Origin: Thermoprotei archaeon
GTDB lineage: Archaea > Thermoproteota > Thermoprotei_A > Sulfolobales > Ignisphaeraceae
DNA: 64,000 bases
Direction of reading: 5' to 3'
NCBI GenBank assembly: GCA_003661775.1
Contig: QMWT01000001.1
Location: 5,353 to 69,352 of the forward strand
Shown: positions 59,527-64,000 of the stretch, piece after piece
Layout of the letters: the number at the start of each line of letters is the position of its first letter
Position numbering within the stretch: position 1 is the stretch's first letter
The notes under the pieces: generated by a model
What the model was told of the DNA's origin: nothing
Databases searched by the model: none
The model's input: only the letters and a program-made list of their open reading frames with translations
Made by a program: the position numbers and the translations under genes

Positions 59527-59536
59527 TCTTTTACCA

Positions 59537-59965
59537 CTAGGTCCCACGTTTTCCTCCTGATACTTCAACTGCTTCTAGCAAGTCAGGAACGAGTTTAAGT
59601 ACATCATACTCAGAGACTATACCCAGGAGTATACCTCCTTCACCTACAACAGGTATGTGACGATGGCCAGTACTGCTCATCAATATAACAACGTCTCTTA
59701 TCGGTGTATTAGGCTCTACTATCGTAACAGGTTTAGCCATTATATCACTGACCCTCACGCTCTGCGGATCTAATCCGCGGGCAACAACCTTATCAACAAT
59801 ATCACGTGCTGTTATAATACCTATTACCCTTCGTTCGTGATCCACAACAACTAGCGAGCTAACATCACGCGCTGCCATGAGGCGTGCAGCTTCAACGATC
59901 GTTGCCTCCGGCTCTATTGTTATTGGGTTAGGCACCATGATGTCGCCAGCTGTGATGCTACTCAA
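59537..59965 (-). CDS. Two-CBS-domain protein
   Basis: The 142-residue protein is made of two CBS repeats: VAARLMAARDVSSLVVVDHERRVIGIIT-type text, then VILMSSTGHRHIPVVGEGGILLGIVSEYDV. Such Bateman modules sense adenine nucleotides or AdoMet. There is no fused enzyme domain. It converges on cdvC with ten bases between stops. Confidence 0.92.
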   Translation of the reverse strand: MSSITAGDIMVPNPITIEPEATIVEAARLMAARDVSSLVVVDHERRVIGIITARDIVDKVVARGLDPQSVRVSDIMAKPVTIVEPNTPIRDVVILMSSTGHRHIPVVGEGGILLGIVSEYDVLKLVPDLLEAVEVSGGKRGT

Positions 59966-60012
59966 TATACATACCCACTAGACGAATTACTCGCCTAACA
60001 TAAAAGCTGTAT

Positions 60013-62016
60013 CTATTCACCCACATTCTTAGCGAATTTAACCTGCTTTATCTTACTACGTCCAGGAATTCTGACGAGTATGTCATCGATAGAAACAGCT
60101 TTCCAGCAGTGTATAAGTTCTGGGAACCTATTGGCAAATTTCTCGAGAATCTTCTTCGCTATTTTTGAAGGGTCTTCACCTCCAGGTATTAACACAAAGT
60201 AACCAAGAACTTTGTCTTCCAACTTTTTTTCAAGAGCTTCTGGAAGTCCGACTACAATACGGACACACCACTCTGTTTTCTCAAAACCAATAGCTAACTC
60301 CAGTCTAACACTTCTAATCCAGTTCCTCTTCCCATAAACCATGAAGCCTCCTCGAGGTATATACTCTCCTGAAGGTGGAGACAGAGAAACTTGGCTCCCA
60401 TACACCCAGTAAACATCCACACTCCCCAGCCCAGCCTTCCACGCCTTGCTGTAGCATGCAGCTAAAACCGCTGCCTCTTTAAGCGACGCTTCGGTAGGAT
60501 TCTGGTCCCCTGTTTTTATCACGACTGCTGAACCTCCATGAATATCTGCATGCATGACCACATCACGAGGTTCAACATACCTTCTTATAATTGCTCTATT
60601 CTGACTCGCATCCCTACCCCCTATGACCAGATACCCGTCCGAGGTTATCATCCAGTGAAATCTCTCGAACCATTCACTCTTCTTTCTAACGAGTACTCGG
60701 CTTCTTTCTACTTCCACAACACGTGTTTGTTTAAGATCCTCAACCTTTCTTAGAAGCTTTTGCTCCTCTTCTTCTGCTCTCTTAATATCCTTCTCGATCT
60801 CTTTCACTTTCTTTCTCAATTCACCATATAATTCAATAGCATTCTTCCTAACATCGATGTCCACCTCAACATCTTTAATTCTCACCCTAACCTTGCCCTT
60901 CTTAGGATTAACCTTAACCACACCGGAACACGTTTTGACGTAGTCCCAATTCTTACGCACACCCTGACGCACACATTCAACAATGTTACTAAACTCAATG
61001 AAGTTTTCCTCAATTATTTTTAGGAGCTTCGATAATCTCTTGAGTTCATTTCTCCGCTCAATAACATTCTCTTTAAGCTTTTCTAAACTTCTTTCTAATT
61101 TAGCTATTTCCGATTCCAAAGTCGATAGTCTCTGTTTAATAACCTCCTCTTCCGTAACCTGCGAAAAGTATGCATCAAGCGCATCATTAAAGCTAGTAAA
61201 TCTTTCAATAGTTCCTTTAATGTGTACTGGTTCATAAGGATAAACGCCTACAGGTTTACCTTCAACAAACACCATGCAAGGTCTAGGAGATGAAGGGGTA
61301 TGCAATAAAAGTTCACGTGCCTTCTCAACGAGACAACGTAGTTCATCTAGGTCTGCTCTAGGTTCAGAGTGCTTATCTAATCCGCACCTAGCAATCACCT
61401 CTTCTGCCAGTTCTCCGGGGAGTCCCCAACCTACTACAACACCTCTAACGAGATCTTTTCCTTTCTTCAGAAGTTTTGATAGATCTTCGAAATTCATATC
61501 GTCCCTCAACACTGCTGATGTACGTAGCGGTGGGGGTTTGTATTCTGCACCGCTTTTAACAACCCTATCCCTCATGCTTCTAGATTCTGTAACTAGCTTG
61601 ATCCTTCCCTCTTCGTCTACAAGAGCTATAACTCCTCGTGGAAGGAGCTCTACTACGATTTTCGAAGTTTTGCTACCGCACTTGATGTGTATGAACACTA
61701 TTCTTTCGTAGTCAAGCTGCTCTACTTTCTCTACACGGCAGTCTCTCACAAGAGATCTCCACAGCGTTTGAATAGAGCTATAGTGCTCAGACGAAATAGT
61801 CTTGACTCCTTCCATACCTTTAACAAAGCTGATTCTTCTTCCTGCTTCTAGTATCAGGTAGAGATGCTGTGCTTGGCATGTTCTTAGCTTAAGTAGGAGC
61901 GTGTTCTCCTTCACTATGTAGACGTTGTCTATGTACGCACCCTCTAACAACTCTCCGTTCTCAGCTATCCAAACTTTAATATCAAGCGACGTCATTGACG
62001 TCTTCACGGGGGTCAC
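60013..62016 (-). CDS. Rqc2/NEMF-family (NFACT) ribosome-quality-control prot​ein
   Basis: The 667-residue protein has an NFACT-N start (SLDIKVWIAENGELLEGAYIDNVY), a helix-hairpin-helix region, a long coiled coil (about 300-450) and the NFACT-R domain (GRDASQNRAIIRRY, DVVMHADIHGGSAVVIK). It binds split 60S/50S subunits with stalled peptidyl-tRNA. A GTG at 62014 is the longest start; an ATG at 61993-61995 (TSLDIKVW) fits the family better. It is divergent from a small membrane protein gene. Confidence 0.92.
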   Translation of the reverse strand: MTPVKTSMTSLDIKVWIAENGELLEGAYIDNVYIVKENTLLLKLRTCQAQHLYLILEAGRRISFVKGMEGVKTISSEHYSSIQTLWRSLVRDCRVEKVEQLDYERIVFIHIKCGSKTSKIVVELLPRGVIALVDEEGRIKLVTESRSMRDRVVKSGAEYKPPPLRTSAVLRDDMNFEDLSKLLKKGKDLVRGVVVGWGLPGELAEEVIARCGLDKHSEPRADLDELRCLVEKARELLLHTPSSPRPCMVFVEGKPVGVYPYEPVHIKGTIERFTSFNDALDAYFSQVTEEEVIKQRLSTLESEIAKLERSLEKLKENVIERRNELKRLSKLLKIIEENFIEFSNIVECVRQGVRKNWDYVKTCSGVVKVNPKKGKVRVRIKDVEVDIDVRKNAIELYGELRKKVKEIEKDIKRAEEEEQKLLRKVEDLKQTRVVEVERSRVLVRKKSEWFERFHWMITSDGYLVIGGRDASQNRAIIRRYVEPRDVVMHADIHGGSAVVIKTGDQNPTEASLKEAAVLAACYSKAWKAGLGSVDVYWVYGSQVSLSPPSGEYIPRGGFMVYGKRNWIRSVRLELAIGFEKTEWCVRIVVGLPEALEKKLEDKVLGYFVLIPGGEDPSKIAKKILEKFANRFPELIHCWKAVSIDDILVRIPGRSKIKQVKFAKNVGE
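61988..62002. repeat. Symmetric GACGTC-ATT-GACGTC element at divergent starts
   Basis: Two copies of the palindrome GACGTC three bases apart form one 15-base dyad at the start codons of the Rqc2-like gene and just before the small membrane-protein gene. It could be an operator. Confidence 0.3.
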
Positions 62017-62021
62017 CCTCT

Positions 62022-62336
62022 ATGCCAGTGCACCTGCTAGCATTAGTAAGAAATTGGTTCAGATCTCTAAAACCTGAAGACCGTTTACTCACATACCGAG
62101 GATTACTTGGAGTACTCATAGGCACACTGCTCGGGGTAGTAAACAGGTTTATGTATATTGGCAACTTGTTTCACACTCCAGGATGGATCCTAAACACAGC
62201 AATCCTAGTAGCTGTGTACTTAGGTACTATACCCTTCGCCACAAAGCTAACCCGGAGGAGGTTCGCCATTGTAGGCAAAGGATGTACAGTCTACCTATCA
62301 AGCGCTCTCATAACATACGTCCTCGTCACCTCGTAG
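62022..62336 (+). CDS. Small membrane protein
   Basis: About 104 residues from the ATG at 62022 with three predicted membrane helices (LLGVLIGTLLGVVNRF, WILNTAILVAVYLGTI, VYLSSALITYVLV). It resembles conserved small crenarchaeal membrane proteins, but I cannot name the family. It overlaps the convergent Sfm1-like gene by 39 bases. Confidence 0.65.
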   Translation: MPVHLLALVRNWFRSLKPEDRLLTYRGLLGVLIGTLLGVVNRFMYIGNLFHTPGWILNTAILVAVYLGTIPFATKLTRRRFAIVGKGCTVYLSSALITYVLVTS

Positions 62337-62942
62337 CAGCCGCTGCTCATAGAGTAACATACCCTCAGCTACTATTTTGAGATAATCTTCTGGAAGTACT
62401 GGTCTTCCGTTGACCGTAGGAAATGCGTATGGGAGCTCTATCTCGCCTTCTATACCTCGTCCAAGCCTAAGGGGTATTCTGATGCCCTTCGTTACTTCTA
62501 TCAATTCCAATTCTTTACCTAATATAACTTCCTTTAGTACGTATGCTGCACCCGCTATTGTAAATTGCCAAGGACCAAGGCTTCTCTTGAAAGCTCTGGG
62601 CATCTTAGATGAAATATGTGTACTCGTCCTTCTTTTTGGCGGGTTATCCCCCATTATACCCCCAATAACGACATACCTTACTTTACCCAGATCCTCGCAC
62701 CTTAGTGGCTGGTCTGCCCAAGGATCTAGCACAAGGACATCATCTCTATTACTTAGAACCTCTGTCACACTTTTCTCCACAACCTTGCCTAGCTCAGATA
62801 GCGCTCTTCTATGGCGTGGATCCTTAACATTTGTGAATACCAGGTCTCTGCGGAATAACCTTGCTACATAGCTATACTCGCTCAGTATCCATCTGTTAAG
62901 GCAGCTCTCCAGATGTTCTATTATAACTGTAATCCCCTGCAT
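62298..62942 (-). CDS. Sfm1-like SPOUT methyltransferase (DUF431)
   Basis: The protein (about 214 residues from the ATG at 62940-62942) matches the DUF431/Sfm1 family: VIIEHLESCLNRWILSEY, LVFTNVKDP, VLDPWADQPL, GGIMGDNPPKRRTSTHISS and LGPWQFTIAGAAYVLKEI-like text with a C-terminal ELPYAFP. Yeast Sfm1 methylates an arginine of ribosomal protein uS3. An archaeal ribosomal or other arginine target is likely. It is divergent from LSm over a shared promoter. Confidence 0.85.
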   Translation of the reverse strand: MQGITVIIEHLESCLNRWILSEYSYVARLFRRDLVFTNVKDPRHRRALSELGKVVEKSVTEVLSNRDDVLVLDPWADQPLRCEDLGKVRYVVIGGIMGDNPPKRRTSTHISSKMPRAFKRSLGPWQFTIAGAAYVLKEVILGKELELIEVTKGIRIPLRLGRGIEGEIELPYAFPTVNGRPVLPEDYLKIVAEGMLLYEQRLLRGDEDVCYESA

Positions 62943-62972
62943 TAGGTCTCCTATAGAGTGATACACAGAAAA

Positions 62973-62982
62973 GATTTAAATC
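62973..62982. promoter_or_regulatory. Palindromic TATA box shared by Sfm1-like and LSm genes
   Basis: GATTTAAATC is a perfect 10-bp palindrome midway between the two divergent starts (62942 and 63019), at TATA distance from both. Confidence 0.5.
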
Positions 62983-63018
62983 ACTAGATTCTTCTAGCTC
63001 TTGAATAAGGGATACGTC

Positions 63019-63303
63019 ATGAGCAGTACTTCGAGACCCAACGTAACCCCTATGAAGGTGTTGAGAAGCGCTACTAACAAGGTCGTGATGGTGAAAGTTA
63101 AGGATGGATACGAATTCGTGGGAAAGCTCGTGATGACAGATCAGACAATGAATGTTGTATTAGAAGATGCTACAGAATACTCTGACGGCGGCGAAACTGT
63201 GGTTGCACGCTACGGGAGGGTGCTGATAAGGGGAAGCCAAATACTGTACATATGCACAGACTATCTAGAGGCACAGATGAAGCAGTCACTAACCACGAAG
63301 TAG
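63019..63303 (+). CDS. LSm (Sm-like) RNA-binding protein
   Basis: The 94-residue protein has Sm1 (VLRSATNKVVMVKVKDGYEFVGKLVMTDQTMNVVLEDA) and Sm2 (GRVLIRGSQILYI), the standard archaeal Sm fold. It forms a heptameric ring that binds U-rich RNA. The ATG at 63019 is used; a TTG at 63001 is in frame. It is followed by a short cysteine-rich gene in the same direction. Confidence 0.94.
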   Translation: MSSTSRPNVTPMKVLRSATNKVVMVKVKDGYEFVGKLVMTDQTMNVVLEDATEYSDGGETVVARYGRVLIRGSQILYICTDYLEAQMKQSLTTK

Positions 63304-63328
63304 GAAGTAGTTGCTTAGGTGATTTACT

Positions 63329-63505
63329 ATGAGCAACCAGCAACGTAGAGGAAGACTTTCCCCACTCAGAAGTAGGACGAGACTACCGCGCAGATGCCCC
63401 ATAAGCTTCGAGTTCGATATAAATAGAGTTGAGTGTAAGGTTTGTCCTTATTTCGATGCCTGCCTGAGAGTCTACACATTGGCTAAGCGCATAGCACGTG
63501 AATAA
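63329..63505 (+). CDS. 58-residue cysteine-rich protein downstream of LSm
   Basis: The frame encodes a basic N-terminus (NQQRRGRLSPLRSRTRLPRR) and a four-cysteine site C23-x12-C36-x2-C39-x5-C45 ending in a basic helix (RVYTLAKRIARE). It could hold zinc or an Fe-S cluster and looks RNA-binding. The 25-base spacing after LSm on the same strand suggests an operon. No family name is known to me. Confidence 0.7.
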   Translation: MSNQQRRGRLSPLRSRTRLPRRCPISFEFDINRVECKVCPYFDACLRVYTLAKRIARE

Positions 63506-63615
63506 CCCAGCGTGTACAATAGTGTAGGAGCCTAATATCGCGGAGCAGGAACGATAAGTATATAGTTATGCAGAGAGGAAATCCCAACAGATATCATTAC
63601 AAGCAGGTGGTGCAG

Positions 63616-64000
63616 ATGGCCAAGAAAAACATAGTTATTTCAGAATATAGATGGCCCGGCGTAGAGAGTCTTAAAGTTGAAATCGCTGAACGTAAAGGAG
63701 TCGGCCATCCCGACTACATAGCTGATGGAATTGCTGAAGCTGTTAGCAGGGGTTTGAGCAAATACTACATAGAGAAATACGGAATGATTCTTCACCACAA
63801 CGTGGACAAGGTACTCGTTGTCGGAGGACAGGCAAGACCTGTATTTGGAGGTGGCGAAGTACTCCACCCAATATACATAATCGTATCAGGAAGGGCAACC
63901 GCCTTCGTCAAAACAGCTTCAGGTATGGAGTTTGTGCCCATAGGCAGAATAGTGTTAGAGTCTTCTAAGAAGTGGATTAGAGACAACTTCCGGTTCCTAG
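63616..64000 (+). CDS. mat: Archaeal S-adenosylmethionine synthetase, N-terminal part
   Basis: The gene begins with ATG at 63616, four bases after GGTGGTG, and runs off the right edge with 128 residues visible. VEIAERKGVGHPDYIADGIAEAVSR, HHNVDKVLVVGGQARPVFGGGEV and PIYIIVSGRAT are characteristic of the archaeal (two-domain, non-bacterial) MAT family that makes AdoMet from methionine and ATP. A TATA-like AGTATATAG lies at 63558-63566. Confidence 0.95.
   Translation, partial: MAKKNIVISEYRWPGVESLKVEIAERKGVGHPDYIADGIAEAVSRGLSKYYIEKYGMILHHNVDKVLVVGGQARPVFGGGEVLHPIYIIVSGRATAFVKTASGMEFVPIGRIVLESSKKWIRDNFRFL

Noticed and set aside
1..64000. CRISPR arrays, rRNA genes, complete insertion sequences
   Set aside because: No regularly spaced repeats, rRNA sequence or transposase gene were seen despite the Cas4-like gene.

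Overview
This 64 kb window is from a hyperthermophilic archaeon of the Thermoproteota (Crenarchaeota). The evidence is a complete cdvA-cdvB-cdvC (ESCRT-III/Vps4) division operon, the crenarchaeal ribosomal protein eL38, a NurA-HerA pair, archaeal LSm and NAC, DTD2, an archaeal-type AdoMet synthetase, TATA-box promoters with many leaderless, GTG or TTG starts, an intron-bearing tRNA and numerous C/D box sRNAs. The cdv genes argue against Thermoproteales. A Desulfurococcales-like or related lineage is most likely, but this is inference and no rRNA is present to fix it.

Layout. Positions 1-9.6 kb hold the start of an NSUN RNA methylase, then sugar and sugar-acid enzymes: a FucI-like isomerase, glycerate 2-kinase, an enolase-superfamily enzyme, two TIM-barrel isomerases and a D-2-hydroxyacid dehydrogenase. 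Endonuclease IV, tRNA-Arg(CCT) and a patch of poorly conserved short genes lie among them. From 9.6 to 18.7 kb come membrane proteins, ThiD-ThiN, an SDH-family serine protease, two radical SAM enzymes, a histone-deacetylase-like enzyme and a hotdog thioesterase. From 18.7 to 28 kb come archease, tRNA-Phe, a long minus-strand run (DHH phosphoesterase, DUF1152, Cas4-like nuclease, SpeD homologue, protein kinase) with sRNAs between the genes, AK6, and HerA-NurA. From 28 to 45.5 kb lie mostly RNA-processing and housekeeping genes: ASCH protein, M24 peptidase homologue, PhoU, tRNA-Pro, NAC, a beta-CASP nuclease, an SF2 helicase, DTD2, an HD hydrolase, a second NSUN enzyme, a JAMM protein, ferredoxin, eL38, PGI/PMI and PAC2. 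Positions 45.8-46.8 kb are a gene-poor patch with decayed fragments. From 48.5 to 52.1 kb lies the methylmalonyl-CoA mutase module. The rest holds an intein-split KaiC-like ATPase, DUF2070, the cdv operon, an Rqc2/NEMF homologue, an Sfm1-like methyltransferase, LSm and the start of AdoMet synthetase.

The most notable signals are four. (1) A 163-residue mini-intein sits in a KaiC-family ATPase. (2) A tRNA-Pro(CGG) gene carries two introns, each with its own bulge-helix-bulge; the second motif forms only after the first intron is removed. (3) Nine candidate C/D box sRNAs occupy gene gaps, several overlapping the stop codon of the gene before them. One guide is perfectly complementary to the region around G10 of two tRNAs in this same window. 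(4) SpeD and M24 homologues have lost key catalytic or metal-binding residues. A homopolymer frameshift, self-symmetric TATA boxes shared by divergent genes, and structured RNA candidates at 28724-28811 and 42036-42122 are also recorded.

All product names come from recognising motifs and family features by eye. No searches or folding programs were run.
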